From Homarus americanus (taxonomy: Eukaryota > Arthropoda > Malacostraca > Decapoda > Nephropidae), in the NCBI RefSeq assembly GCF_018991925.1, contig NW_024756914.1:4278132-4342131 (forward strand): a stretch of DNA of 64,000 bases. Reading direction: 5' to 3'. Below the pieces are notes generated by a model. The model was given only the letters and a program-made list of their open reading frames with translations. It was not told where the DNA came from and searched no databases. The translations under genes and the position numbers were made by a program. Positions 31,701-42,294 of the stretch are shown here, piece after piece; position 1 is the stretch's first letter, and each line of letters opens with the position of its first letter.

Positions 31701-32245
31701 CCTCCCTTCCTACTCATAAACATCCCCCATTCACCCTGCCGACAGCCCCCCCCAGGCCGTCCTTCCTCCCGGGGTGTACATTACCAGTGCCTGCACTATA
31801 GAGTCCGGCGCGGTGATTTAGGGGGGGGCTGCCACTTGCGACCCTCGGTGGGCTCATGTCTGCTGCTTGCGTCAGGTTCCATGGGTGGGGGGTGGGTGGG
31901 GGGGAAGTGCCACGCGTGGCACCACCTGTGTGTGTGTGACATCGAGGAGGGGTTGAAGGAAAGGGTGTGGGTGAAAGGAGGTGAAGGAGGTGGGGGAGGA
32001 AGGGAGGGCGAGGGTAAAGGAAGGTGGGGGGGGGAACTTACATGACGGGTGAGGGGAGAGGGAGAGGAAGAAAAATCCGGAGGAAGGAGGGTGAGGGGGG
32101 GAGGAGGAGGAGGGAAGGAGGAGGGGTCATTGCGTGAGGAGGGGTGAGGGGTAATGGGAGAGGATAATGAAGGATAAGGGCTAGTGAGGAATGTAAGAAT
32201 GAAGGGGGGGGTAGGAAGTGAGGGACTAATGAGGAACAGGGAGGA
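31701..32245. other. GC-rich short unique part, then G-rich tract
   Basis: 31701-31960 is GC-balanced and non-repetitive. 31960-32240 is G-rich (GGAGGTGGGGGAGGAAGG). A short forward frame in the first part has no recognisable domain. Confidence 0.5.
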
Positions 32246-32347
<102 letters not shown>

Positions 32348-32533
32348 TTTTTACATATTAACTCCATAATCAAACCAACTATTCTCAACAACCCCAACCA
32401 ACATCCCCCATTCCCTTCAACCCCATTCCCACCTATCTCTTCAACCCCTCACCTTCACAACACCTCCTCCCCATCCACCCTAATGACAGAATCATCTAAC
32501 CTTCCATATATAATTCACAGATTTTTAACATTT

Positions 32534-32792
<259 letters not shown>

Positions 32793-32799
32793 GGATGAG

Positions 32800-32965
32800 C
32801 GCGGGGGTGGGGGGTGAGGGGGGGTAGAGAGTAGGAGGAGGAGGGGAAAGATATAGGGGAATTAAGGGTAGGGAAGTGTAGGTAAGGGGTAAGAATGTAT
32901 AGAGAGAGAGTAGGGGGTTGGGGGGTGGAGGGGGGAGGGAGGAGGAGGGGGGGGAGGATGGAGTG
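32800..32965 (+). repeat. G-rich tract
   Basis: GGGGGTGGGGGGTGAGGGGG and GGAGGAGGGGGGGG words, another quadruplex candidate. Confidence 0.85.
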
Positions 32966-33116
32966 TGGGCTGTGTGTTAATGAACTTTATTCTAAATTCA
33001 GCATTGGGCAAGAATTATGCATGAGATATGACTCCATGAATGTATTCAGGATTTAAATATAAATAATGAATGCACTCGCAGTCACAATGATTTTCAATTC
33101 AAAATATCACACAGAG

Positions 33117-33283
33117 AGGGACCACCTACTATTAACATTGGTGGGTAGGGGAAGGGTGGGGAGGGGAGGTGGGTAGGGGAAGGGTGGGGAGGGGAGGTGG
33201 GTAGGGGAAGGGTGGGGAGGGGAGGTGGGTGGGGGAAGGGTGAGGGGAGGTGGGGAAGGGAGGGACCACCTACTATTAACGTC
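33117..33283 (+). repeat. 28 bp G-rich array enclosed by a 23 bp direct repeat
   Basis: AGGGACCACCTACTATTAAC occurs at 33117 and 33261. Between them lie about four copies of a unit starting GTGGGTAGGGGAAGGGTGGG and ending GAGGGGAG. Four-plus G-runs with one- to three-base loops make each unit a canonical quadruplex candidate. Confidence 0.93.
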
Positions 33284-33339
33284 ATGGGATATTGACGTAA
33301 GTATCGCCACGTTAATGACACACCCATTAAATCCCATGC

Positions 33340-33560
33340 ATACTAATCCTCTCCCCCTATGTACAAATCCTAGCTATAAATCCCGCCCTATAACCTTGAT
33401 CCTATGTATATAAATCCTGGCTGTAAATCCCTCCCTCCATTCCCCCATTTACCTCACTACCTCAGTTTCCCCACATATAAATCCCAGTTACAAATCCCTC
33501 CCTACATCCCTCTCTCCATGTATAAATCCTGGCTATAAATCCCCCTCTATCCATCCCTAC
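33340..33560 (+). repeat. TATAAATCC(T/C)GGCTATAAATCCC degenerate repeat
   Basis: ATGTATAAATCC, GGCTATAAATCCC and CCTCCCT words recur about eight times over 220 bp. The TATAAA matches here belong to the repeat and are not promoters. Confidence 0.8.
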
Positions 33561-33599
33561 ATATATGAGATCAGTCATGGGAGTGAGGAATGTTTCTCA

Positions 33600-34076
33600 T
33601 GGCATATACTGTAGCTCCTATGAGGGAAATTTTACTTACGATATGATACAGTCTTTAAGTATCTTTTAAATGTACTAATTAAAGGTTAAGAATTATAGTA
33701 ATGTATAATCCTATATGTTAAATCAGAGTTAAAATCCCATTAACATGTAAATAAAAAATAAAAACAAACGTATAATTTATGACTTTAAATCCCACTAATA
33801 AAGGTTTAAATCCCATATAATATATAACTCAAAGGTTTAAATCCCACTACAAATGAGTAAATCACAAGCAGGAGTCTTATTACATCTACTGACAAGGGGG
33901 TTACAATCTACCGACAGGGGGGGGGGGGAAATTCTACTTTTTGCTCTACTTACAAATCAACACAAAATGGTACTTAGGCATAATGCGAGGGTGAAATATT
34001 AACATCAAGGTATTCAATTCCTTTCAAACGTGTCAATTAAGTGTAAAGAGGACAGACAAGGTTAAAAGTAGGATTA

Positions 34077-34080
<4 letters not shown>
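33600..34080. repeat. Cryptic AAATCCCA keyword region
   Basis: TTAAATCCCA or AAATCCCAT recurs about six times between 33715 and 33860 with AT-rich spacers. The rest is unique. Confidence 0.6.

Positions 34081-34119
<39 letters not shown>
34081..34119 (+). repeat. (CT)n microsatellite
   Basis: A perfect CT run. Confidence 0.98.
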
Positions 34120-34121
<2 letters not shown>

Positions 34122-34139
34122 TCCTACACGTCTGGAGGC

Positions 34140-34375
34140 GTGAGAGGTATTTACCTGGCCTAATGAGCGTAATGCGGACCAATTACCGGCAGTAATGACG
34201 AGAGAGGTCACGTGGGTGTCGCAGTGTCACGAACACCTGCGCGTGGGCCGCCGGTACCTGCGCCAGGGTGGTGAGTACTGCGCCGTCAATATCGGTACAA
34301 AAGTGGTCGATAACTGCGCCGACAGAGTTAAGGGCACCTGCGCATGAACAGTTCGCTATACCCCCCCCCCCCACC
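34140..34375. other. GC-balanced region with repeated CCTGCGC/CTGCGCC
   Basis: CTGCGC occurs five times in about 120 bp. A reverse 63-codon frame contains Cys-Ala-Gly-Ala and similar words, but the DNA keyword explains it. No gene is called. Confidence 0.45.
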
Positions 34376-34406
34376 TCACCTCCTAGTACCCCCAGGTAGC
34401 GTTAGG

Positions 34407-34487
34407 GTGTTTAATCTTCAGGTGAAATAAGGTGGAGGGTTAAGCTTCAGGTGAAATAAGGTGGAGGGTTAATCTTCAGGTGATCCG
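34407..34487 (+). repeat. Three tandem copies of dispersed TTCAGGTGAAATAAG element
   Basis: TTAATCTTCAGGTGAAATAA, TAAGCTTCAGGTGAAATAAG and TTAATCTTCAGGTGATCC follow each other at about 30 bp spacing, linked by GGTGGAGGG. Related sequences occur at 2.6, 9.2, 51.0 and 56.8 kb. Confidence 0.88.
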
Positions 34488-34594
34488 GATAATTTTTTTT
34501 TATCCGTCAAGACCCTAAAATAATGGTTATCGAACTGGCCCTTAATAGTCCTGACCTCGAAGTCCCTACCCGGCTGTCCTTCGATCCGAGAGAG

Positions 34595-34665
34595 AGCAGA
34601 CACACGGACAGACAGACATACAAACAACCAGACAGATATACAGACAGACATACGGACAGAAGGGC
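34595..34665 (+). repeat. (GACA)n-like repeat
   Basis: CAGACAGACATA and ACGGACAGA words, degenerate. Confidence 0.85.
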
Positions 34666-34755
34666 GGATGGACGCAGGTGGTTAGGTCAGGTATTGTTTG
34701 CTTAGGTCAGGTCATGTTTGGACCAATTACTACTGAGGTTTATTTGACCAAAGAC

Positions 34756-34759
<4 letters not shown>

Positions 34760-34793
<34 letters not shown>
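34760..34793 (+). repeat. (TG)n microsatellite
   Basis: A short TG run. Confidence 0.97.
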
Positions 34794-34796
<3 letters not shown>

Positions 34797-34851
34797 ATAG
34801 TTTTTATTTTGTGAATTTATATGTATAAACTACGCGAATTTATGTGTGCAA

Positions 34852-34854
<3 letters not shown>

Positions 34855-34887
<33 letters not shown>

Positions 34888-34898
34888 TATATATATTG
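34855..34898. repeat. (TA)n microsatellite
   Basis: A TA run with one CAG break. Confidence 0.97.
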
Positions 34899-34954
34899 AC
34901 TAATAATAGTAAACTATATAAATTCACCATCATAGTAATAAACACACGGACTTA

Positions 34955-35035
34955 TTAGGTTAGGTTAGGTTAGGTTAGGTTAGGTTAGGTTAGGTAAGGT
35001 AAGGTTAGGTTAGGTTAGGTTAGGTTAGGTTAGGT
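34955..35035 (+). repeat. (TTAGG)n interstitial tract, about 80 bp
   Basis: The longest and cleanest TTAGG tract in the window. Units are nearly perfect, with two TAAGG variants near 34995-35001. Confidence 0.95.
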
Positions 35036-35242
35036 ACATCTATATAAATTCCAACCCCAAAAATCAGACTTATATAAATTTCAAAATCAAAATCTTTAGT
35101 TGCTCAAAGTGGGAAAGACTCGAACAACATATTAGAACCTAAAGTTAGACGAAGCCAAAATTTAGAAACTTTTTACGTAGGAATTAGAAATATTTTACAA
35201 AGATACTCTTGAGTAAATCCAATGTGAATCAATAGAGAGGCT

Positions 35243-35538
35243 CAAGAGGCCCTCTGTTGAGCACCTGTTAAAGCCCTCTGTTGAACACCTGTTAAAGCCC
35301 TCTGTTGAGCACCTGTTAAGGCCCTCCGTTGAACACCTGTTAAAGGTCTCTGTTGAACACCTGTTAAAGCCCTCTGTTGAGCACCTGTTAAAGCCCTCTG
35401 TTGAACACCTGTTAAAGCCCTCTGTTGAACACCTGTTAAAGCCCTCTGTTGAGCACCTGTTAAAGCCCTCTGTTGAACACCTGTTAAAGCCCTCTGTTGA
35501 ACACCTGTTAAAGCCCTCTGTTGAACACCTGTTAAAGC
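35243..35538 (+). repeat. 24 bp minisatellite, about 12 copies
   Basis: The unit is GTTGAACACCTGTTAAAGCC plus CTCT, with GAGC/GAAC variation. Very homogeneous. Confidence 0.97.
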
Positions 35539-35608
35539 GTCATTGTTGCGAATTAAGTTTTTCCACGAGGTTGAATTATATGACAGCGACCGTTTACTGT
35601 CCTACCTT

Positions 35609-35639
35609 ATATCACACACACACACACACACACACACAC
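35609..35639 (+). repeat. (AC)n microsatellite
   Basis: An AC run of about 31 bp. Confidence 0.97.
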
Positions 35640-35779
35640 GGGGACATTTCTTGAGAGTCTGAGGCACAGTACCCCCAGAATTATATGAAAAATACCAGGG
35701 GTTAATTAGCCCCCCGTGTCGATGAGTTTCCTAACCTATATCAAAGATGCACGAGAACACACCCCCTTTTGCAATCTAT

Positions 35780-36170
35780 CCATCTATCTATCTATCTATC
35801 CACTACTGCACTGTCCACCTTATCAATAATTCAAAAGGTCCCTCTCTGACCTTACGACTGATCTATACCCAAGCTTATGTAACTCTACCCTCCGTCCATC
35901 CATCTATCCATCCAACCATCCAGTGAACTTCCCACCTTATCTATAATTTAGAATGGCATCGCCTGACCTTATTATTGAGGCTGGCTAAGTTTAGCTAAGC
36001 TGGACTTCCTCTAGTAATCTATCCATCTATTTATCCACTTATCCATTTACCTTCTGCGAAATATCCATCCATACTACCCACAGCCATCAAACTTATCCAT
36101 GTCACATATTCCCTCATCCATCCACCCATCTATACATCCAGGTATCATCCATCCATCCATCTCTATCCTT
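35780..36170 (+). repeat. Degenerate (ATCC)/(ATCT) repeat with a longer period
   Basis: CATCTATCTATC and CATCCATCC blocks alternate with TTATCTATAATT/TTATCAATAATT and CCTGACCTTA words at about 130 bp spacing. This suggests a decayed longer unit. Confidence 0.8.
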
Positions 36171-36199
36171 AACGAGCTTTAATTAACTAGAATACAGGT

Positions 36200-36202
<3 letters not shown>

Positions 36203-36291
<89 letters not shown>
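36203..36291 (+). repeat. (GA)n microsatellite
   Basis: A GA run of about 89 bp. Confidence 0.98.
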
Positions 36292-36295
<4 letters not shown>

Positions 36296-36422
36296 ATTGA
36301 TCAGGTAGGTTGTCCTCTCCCCCTCCCCTTCCCTCTCCTACCTACCCCCCCCCACCAACACCTCCCTCACACCTATTACCTTTACAATCATCTGGTACCA
36401 GGAGAGTCGTCAGCCACTTACC

Positions 36423-36443
36423 TAAGAAAGAAAGAAAGAAAGA
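36423..36443 (+). repeat. (AAAG)n microsatellite
   Basis: About five AAAG units. Confidence 0.95.
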
Positions 36444-36504
36444 AAATTATTAACCACTAAAATACAAAATAAAAACACAAATGTAAATAATAAGTGATAA
36501 TAGA

Positions 36505-36575
36505 AATAAAACACACACAAACACCTGTCTAAATCCATACACAAACACCTGTCTAAATTCATACACAAACGCCCA
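36505..36575 (+). repeat. ACAAACACCTGTCTAAATCC duplication
   Basis: Two copies of a unit of about 28 bp plus a partial third. Confidence 0.88.
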
Positions 36576-36687
36576 CTTTATCTTATGTTTATCTGACAGT
36601 AATAAGGTGAAAAAATGACTGAGATAAAAATATGACAAAGAGACAGACATCCACACACCTCTGACGCTCCCCCACCCACTCATACAC

Positions 36688-36719
36688 ACGCACATACATA
36701 CATACATACATACATACAT
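36688..36719 (+). repeat. (CATA)n microsatellite
   Basis: About seven CATA units. Confidence 0.96.
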
Positions 36720-36779
36720 CACAGGTACCAACTCATCGTAAGGGATCATTAACACACCTTTAATTAAATAGGGCGTTTA

Positions 36780-36910
36780 CCTGGGTCGTGGGTGATGGGT
36801 GGGTGAAGGGGTGGTGGGTGGGTGGAGGATGATGGGTAGGTGAGGGGTTGGTGGAGGGTGAGAGGGTGATATTTGGATGAGATGGTGGTGGGTGAAATGG
36901 TTGATGAGGA
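36780..36910 (+). repeat. GGTGGGTGGGTGAAGGGG-like G-rich patch
   Basis: Degenerate GGGTGATGGGTGGGTG words; reverse frames are repeat-derived. Confidence 0.8.
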
Positions 36911-37085
36911 GGAGGAATGAAGGAGATTGCATGAGTAGATGGATAACGTAGATAATAATGAGTAAAACGAATGAGTCAACAAACCACAACACAACCCTGA
37001 AACAATCTCCCTTTAACTATTAACTACTCAAATGATATCAAATGACCCATAGAATTAGTTTTATATCCTACAGGTAAAAAAAATA

Positions 37086-37137
<52 letters not shown>
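37086..37137 (+). repeat. (AC)n microsatellite
   Basis: An AC run of about 50 bp, forming an inverted pair with the TG run 106 bp downstream. Confidence 0.98.
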
Positions 37138-37139
<2 letters not shown>

Positions 37140-37242
37140 GTATCCAATCACCCATACACAGGTATTTTTTCCCCCTCATTGTGACCAAAGAGTTTAATAA
37201 TGTATTTTATTCCTGGTTTAAGTATTGCTCATATCAAAGAAC

Positions 37243-37298
<56 letters not shown>
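37243..37298 (+). repeat. (TG)n microsatellite
   Basis: A TG run of about 56 bp, complementary to the upstream AC run. Confidence 0.98.
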
Positions 37299-37300
<2 letters not shown>

Positions 37301-37479
37301 AATACTCAATTGGATGGGTTAATGAGCTGTGGCTTGTAATTAAACAACTCCATTAATAAAGTTATAAATATTGTTACTGGTAAATTTATTTATATATATA
37401 TTATGTTTATATAGTGAGATGTGTATTGTTGTGTTTACTTTGTAGGTTATTTAGTGTTTATTTATACGAATTGTACCAC

Positions 37480-38075
37480 CATTACCACTATTACTACCAC
37501 AATTATATCCGATATCATTCTCATCTTTTTCTTCCATTGCTAGTTGTTCTATACCATTACTATCACCATTATCACCAGCACTACCACTATCGCCACCACT
37601 AACAACCACCATTATCACCAGCACTACCACTATCGCCATCACTAACAACCACCATTATCACCAGCACTACCACAATCGCCATCACTAACAACCACCATTA
37701 TCACCAGCACTACCACTATCGCCATCACTAACAACCACCATTATCACCAGCACTACCACTATCGCCACTGTAACCACCAGCCTATCCTGGCACTACCACT
37801 ATCGCCATCACCACTAACAACCACCATTATCTGACACACTACCACTATCTGTCACTAACAACATAAGTATCACCAGCACTACCACTATCGCCATCACTAA
37901 CAACCACCATTATCACCAGCACTACCACAATCGCCATCACTAACAACCACCATTATCACCAGCATTACCACAATCGCCATCACTAACAACCACCATTATC
38001 ACCAGCACTACCACTATCGCCACCACTAACAACCACCTCTATACCAACACCGCCCACCACCACTTCCACCACCAT
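37480..38075 (+). repeat. 43 bp minisatellite, about 10-12 copies
   Basis: The unit is ACCATTATCACCAGCACTAC, CACTATCGCCATCACTAACA and ACC. One stretch (37765-37880) is rearranged, with unrelated bases such as GCCTATCCTGG. Confidence 0.95.
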
Positions 38076-38149
38076 CACCTGACAGGTATATTTCACGTTA
38101 TCTCCACAGTCATTAGCTAAATTACCTGGGATAAGAGACACGTTATTTT

Positions 38150-38314
38150 CTCTCTCTCTCTCTCTCTTTCTCTCTTTTTATCGCTCATCTCTTGCCTCTC
38201 TCTTCCTCGTTCTTTGTTGTTCAGTTCTCTTCTTGCGTCGTCTCTCTCTCTCTCTCTCATTTTCTTTTAATTCTCGTATTTAGTTCTATTCTCTCTTTTC
38301 TCTCTCTTTCATTC

Positions 38315-38383
<69 letters not shown>

Positions 38384-38390
38384 CATCATT
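38150..38390 (+). repeat. Interrupted (CT)n
   Basis: CT runs at 38150-38170 and 38322-38384 separated by T/C-rich DNA. The forward frame is Ser/Leu low complexity. Confidence 0.93.
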
Positions 38391-38424
38391 TCCTCCTACC
38401 CACTCACCCTCCCTACCCATTGAA

Positions 38425-38492
38425 AACTATCCACCTATCCACCCATCCACCCATCCACCCATCCACTCATCCACCCATCCACTCAACCATCC
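38425..38492 (+). repeat. (CCACCCAT)n
   Basis: About eight units of CCACCCAT/CCACTCAT. Confidence 0.95.
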
Positions 38493-38594
38493 TTCCTCAT
38501 TTCCATTTTCTCATCCCTTTACTCCCCCCCCTCTTTCTCTTGCTCTTTCTCTACCCACATTCATTTCCCTTCGTCCATCTCTCCTCCCCCTTCG

Positions 38595-38785
38595 TGTGTG
38601 TGTGTGTGTGAGTGGTGCGTAGGGGTGATGTGTGACCGTGTGGATGTGGATGTGTAACCGTGTGGATGTGTGACCGTGCGGATGTGGATGTGTAACCGTG
38701 TGGATGTGGAGGTGTAACCGTGTGGATGTGTGACCGTGCGGATGTGGATGTGTAACCATGTGGATGTGTGACCGTGTGGATGTGG
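38595..38785 (+). repeat. ACCGTGTGGATGTG repeat
   Basis: GTGTGGATGTG combined with GATGTGTAACC or TGTGACCGTGC. A composite unit of about 60 bp is seen twice near 38650-38760. Reverse His/Thr/Ser frames are repeat-derived. Confidence 0.92.
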
Positions 38786-38919
38786 GAGGATCAAGACTGG
38801 GATGACTCTGTTTTGGTTTTAGTACAGTAAACGTAGATCAGTCTGGCCCGATGCTGGGTGATCTATTAAGCTGTTGTTGAAGCTGGATTGCATGTTGCAC
38901 CTAAACGTTTTTGGGTGTA

Positions 38920-39130
38920 GTTTTGCAACGTTTGGTTCGTCTGGTGTATTTTTTGCAATATTTTATCGTATTATAAACTTTCTGTATTAGTGTTTTTTTT
39001 TGCAATATTTTGGCATTTTCTGCAACATTTGGTGGTGATTTATTTTCAATTTCGTGTAATGTTTTCAATATATTGGCGCATTTTGCAAAGTTTGGTGTAT
39101 TAAGTCTGATGTATTTTTTAATATACTTAG
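38920..39130 (+). repeat. Cryptic TTTTGCAATATTT/GGTGTATT repeat
   Basis: TTTTGCAA with ATTT or GTTT and then TGGTGTATT recurs about six times at 30-50 bp spacing with heavy divergence. Confidence 0.75.
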
Positions 39131-39159
39131 GTGAATATTACATAAAATATTAATAACAA

Positions 39160-39345
39160 TACCCGATTTAACAGCTTTCCTTAACGGTAGTCAGTTATTC
39201 CCGATTTTTTCCTTAATAAATACGCAGACACCCGATTTTCCCCTAAAAGTATGCTAACTACCGATTTCCCCCTCTTAAAAATACGCCAACTCCCGATTTT
39301 CACCTTAAAAATACGCCAACTTCCGATTTACCCCTAAAAACGCGA
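39160..39345 (+). repeat. About 40 bp CCGATTTTCCCCTTAAAA repeat
   Basis: CCCGATTT with CCCCTTAAAAATACGCCAACT recurs about six times; the left copies are more divergent. Confidence 0.85.
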
Positions 39346-39449
39346 TCATTTTTCTGAGGTGAAATAAGAAGATAAAATTATCGGAGGACTGTAGTGGAGA
39401 CTTCTGTACGTTCATCAGTCATTTAGTGTCACATGAAGCGAGTTCTCTT

Positions 39450-39890
39450 CAATACAGCTTGCTCTCTTTCTCTCTATCTCTCTTCTCGTTTTCTTACTCC
39501 TCCCTTCTCTTCCCCACCAATCTCTCTCTCTCTCTCTCTGTTTAAAAGTTGACATGCGGGTCCTCACAACACCTCTCTACCTTCTCTCCATCTCCATCTT
39601 CCTTTCCAACCTTTCCTTCTCTCTCTCTCTCTCCCTCTTCCTCATTCACCCTCCCCCCCTCCTCTCTCTCTCTCTAAATGGGCTTGTCTGGAGCCATCAA
39701 TCACGCGGAGTACTCTGGAAGGGTTTTATTTCGACATTAATCAATAAATTCTCGTCTCATACACGTTGAAATATTTAATTTTAGGGTGAAATTTCTCTTT
39801 CCTACTTCTCCACCCTCCTCCCTCTCTCCTCCTTCTCCACCCTCCTCCCTCCCCTCTCCACCCTCCCTCTCCTTTCAATGCTTGTTAACT
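39450..39890 (+). repeat. C/T-rich patches
   Basis: CTCTCTCT runs at 39521-39539 and elsewhere, and CCACCCTCCTCCCTC repeated at 39808-39872. Unique DNA at 39675-39790 shows no exon. Confidence 0.7.
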
Positions 39891-39902
39891 TGTTACATTC
39901 AA

Positions 39903-39922
39903 ATATATATATATATATATAT
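39903..39922. repeat. (TA)n microsatellite
   Basis: A short TA run followed by a T run. Confidence 0.95.
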
Positions 39923-39944
39923 TTTTTTTTTTTAAATTACGTTC

Positions 39945-40035
39945 GGTTACATTTGGTTAGGTTAAGATAGGTTAACTAAGGTAACAGCCTGGGTAAGGTA
40001 AGTTAATTTAGGTTAGGTTACGTTATGTCAGGTTT
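39945..40035 (+). repeat. Degenerate TTAGG-like tract
   Basis: GGTTAGGTTAAGATAGGTTA words, strongly diverged. Confidence 0.65.
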
Positions 40036-40339
40036 TAATTAAAGTAAGGTCGCATCTTTACATTTTCAAATAACTACAAGTAAATATATTGTCTTCAATA
40101 AAGCCATTTTTTTTAACTCACGTCGTATGAATACTTAATGTACATAAAATAAATTGCATTATTATCACAAGTATATATTAAGCTGTTAAGTGAATCAACT
40201 GTTGAACTAATGTAACACGTGGTACACAGAGTCAACCCCCAAGCCATGTTAAGTAATGTAAGTGTGGGAGAGAGAGACGACACCAGGTCATCGTAAGTCC
40301 TTGTAAGTGGTTTATGGACGGAGTCAATCTCTGGTCGCT

Positions 40340-40420
40340 CGTGTGTTTGTTTACAGTGTAGGAGACTCGGCGTGACGTAATTGTTTACGTCCTGGCAACA
40401 CCGGTCGGTTGTTTACACTG
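40340..40420 (+). promoter_or_regulatory. Three TGTTTAC cores in 70 bp
   Basis: TGTTTAC lies at 40348, 40382 and 40410. The first and third share GTTTACA(G/C)TGTAGGA. A CRE-like TGACGTAA lies at about 40373. This could be a small regulatory element or simply a decayed duplication. Confidence 0.35.
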
Positions 40421-40531
40421 TAGGATGATCCCCCGCACGTTCAGTGGTGAACAGGGTCGGTCCCCCCCCCCACCCTTAACTTCTGGCGCTCGTTTCAAAG
40501 TATTAACTCTACTAATATTGCGTAACTACAA

Positions 40532-40592
40532 CAGCAGCTACTACTACTACTATTACTACTACTACTATTACAACTACTACTCCTAATAACAA
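40532..40592 (+). repeat. (TAC)n microsatellite
   Basis: TACTACTAC with TTAC breaks. Confidence 0.93.
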
Positions 40593-40789
40593 CAGTGATA
40601 ATTAATTAAGCTACAAATTCATTATATTCTAAAACTTCAAATTCCAAAGGTTGAAACAAACACTGTAGCTCAACCCAGAATTATCTACATTTCAGACATT
40701 CCCAAACATACTATGTAAAGAAAAATAAACAATTTACAAATAACGTACACCCCCTCCCCTTGGCAACGACTCTTTTTTCAACATGTCCT

Positions 40790-41114
40790 ACTGATCACGT
40801 GGGTTTGTTTATATCTTCAAAGCCCCCGGGCCATAAGCGTCTAGACACCTCCTCCCCCCCCCACCCCGAACCTCTCCAGAGAGCTCTCCTTTTGTTTCCT
40901 CACAATAAGAAATCCCCAAACAAACAAAGAAGATCTGTCCTCATCAGCTGATCACACCCCTTGTTGTTGTTGCGCCCGGGACCACGTGGCTTTGTTTACA
41001 TAACATCGGAACCTCAAAAACACTCAAGTATTTTTTAGTATTTAAAAAAAAAAAATAAATAAATAAATAAAATAAAACACGTAACTACACTTCATCGTAA
41101 ATTAAGAAAGAATG

Positions 41115-41172
<58 letters not shown>

Positions 41173-41255
41173 GGTTATCCGCATCAGCTGACTATGGACT
41201 GTGTTGTTATCATCGTGTCGGGAGCACGTGGTTTTGTTTACATGGGGGGGGCCGC
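40790..41255 (+). repeat. Three divergent copies of an E-box/forkhead block
   Basis: Copies end at about 40812, 40999 and 41242. Conserved blocks are CATCAGCTGA (copies 2 and 3), TGTTGTT, CACGTGG and TTTGTTTACAT, about 190-240 bp apart, with unrelated DNA and an AC run between. TCTAGACACG/C follows copies 1 and 3. Confidence 0.7.
41119..41168 (+). repeat. (AC)n microsatellite
   Basis: An AC run of about 50 bp. Confidence 0.98.
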
Positions 41256-41370
41256 CACCATCAAGTCTAGACACGATTTATGAGAGTACTTGGATGACGG
41301 TTTTATGGCCTCCTCCACAGGTCGGCTGAGCCTCCCTCCTTCTGCACAACTTACCTCGTATTTCTCCACT

Positions 41371-41432
41371 ACACACACACATACACACGCACACGTACAC
41401 ACACATACACACACGTACACACACGCACACGA
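41371..41432 (+). repeat. Imperfect (AC)n with ACGTAC words
   Basis: ACACACAT and ACACACGTAC units. Confidence 0.93.
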
Positions 41433-41459
41433 ACGCACAATCGAGCTACACGGTAATCT

Positions 41460-41530
41460 TGAGCGCCATGACAGTCTTGCTTATCGCTATGACAATCTTA
41501 CTTATCGCTATGACAGTCTCCAGGCGACCA
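41460..41530 (+). repeat. TATGACAGTCTTGCTTATCG repeat, about 3 copies
   Basis: A unit of about 24 bp containing GACA(G/A)TCTT(G/A)CTTATCGC. Confidence 0.88.
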
Positions 41531-41540
41531 TAAATAAGTA

Positions 41541-41665
41541 AAATCCTGTTAATCCCCTCAGTAATCCAGTTTTAATCCCCCTCATAATCCAGTGTTAATC
41601 CCCTCAGTAATCCAGTGTTAATCCCCCTCAGTAATCCAGTGTTAATCCCCTCAGTAATCCGTATA
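41541..41665 (+). repeat. 23-24 bp AATCCCCTCAGTAATCCAGT repeat, about 5 copies
   Basis: Units differ by one C and by TTTT/TGTT. Confidence 0.94.
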
Positions 41666-41825
41666 TCATTTTAATATTCATCTAAATCGACACTAAGAAA
41701 CACCGCCATTAACATCTTAACTATTCCTAATCCCTCTAGGTCAGCTAAATCTATTCCTAATCCCCCTTAAAGGATTACTAAAACCCGTAAATCCACCTTT
41801 ACGATTCTTATTCTTTGGAGACTTC

Positions 41826-42003
41826 AATTAAAAGTTTAAATCCACTTTCAAGGTTTATCTGAAAGTTTAAATCCACTTTCATGGTTTATCTGAAAGTTTA
41901 AATCCACTTTCAAGGTTTATCTGAAAGTTTAAATCCACTTTCATGGTTTATCTGAAAGTTTAAATCCACTTTCATGGTTTATCTGAAAGTTTAAATCCAC
42001 TTA
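41826..42003 (+). repeat. 31 bp minisatellite whose unit is self-complementary
   Basis: The unit contains GAAAGTTTAAATCCACTTTC, whose ends GAAAGT and ACTTTC pair, followed by (A/T)TGGTTTATCT or AAGG-. There are about six copies, so each could form a short hairpin. Confidence 0.95.
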
Positions 42004-42004
42004 T

Positions 42005-42095
42005 AATGGTATAACTTTTCCATACAGGTAAACTCTCTCTCCCTTTTCCATACAGGTAAACTCTCTCTCCCTTTTCCATATGGGTAAACTCTCTC
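42005..42095 (+). repeat. 28 bp CTTTTCCATACAGGTAAACT repeat, 3 copies
   Basis: Tandem to the previous array. The CAG-GTAAACT word resembles a splice donor but is repeat-borne. Confidence 0.94.
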
Positions 42096-42244
42096 CCTTC
42101 CCTTACAAGTTCTTTCACTCCCTTTCCCCTAAGTAAATTAACTCCCCAACGCTTTAAGGCATCATTCTCCCCCTTTACCTAAAATTATATCTCCCTTTAT
42201 CTCAACCATTTTAATAATTTATTGATCGTTTCAGCTAAATTATC

Positions 42245-42249
<5 letters not shown>

Positions 42250-42291
<42 letters not shown>
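42250..42291 (+). repeat. (CT)n microsatellite
   Basis: A perfect CT run. Confidence 0.98.

Positions 42292-42294
<3 letters not shown>

Noticed and set aside
33340..33560. Series of TATAAA boxes
   Set aside because: Each belongs to a degenerate TATAAATCC repeat unit, with no other promoter elements nearby.
34955..35035. Chromosome end
   Set aside because: TTAGG tract is about 80 bp and lies between unrelated unique and repeat DNA, so it is interstitial.
42005..42095. Splice-donor-like CAG-GTAAACT words
   Set aside because: They recur in each 28 bp repeat unit.
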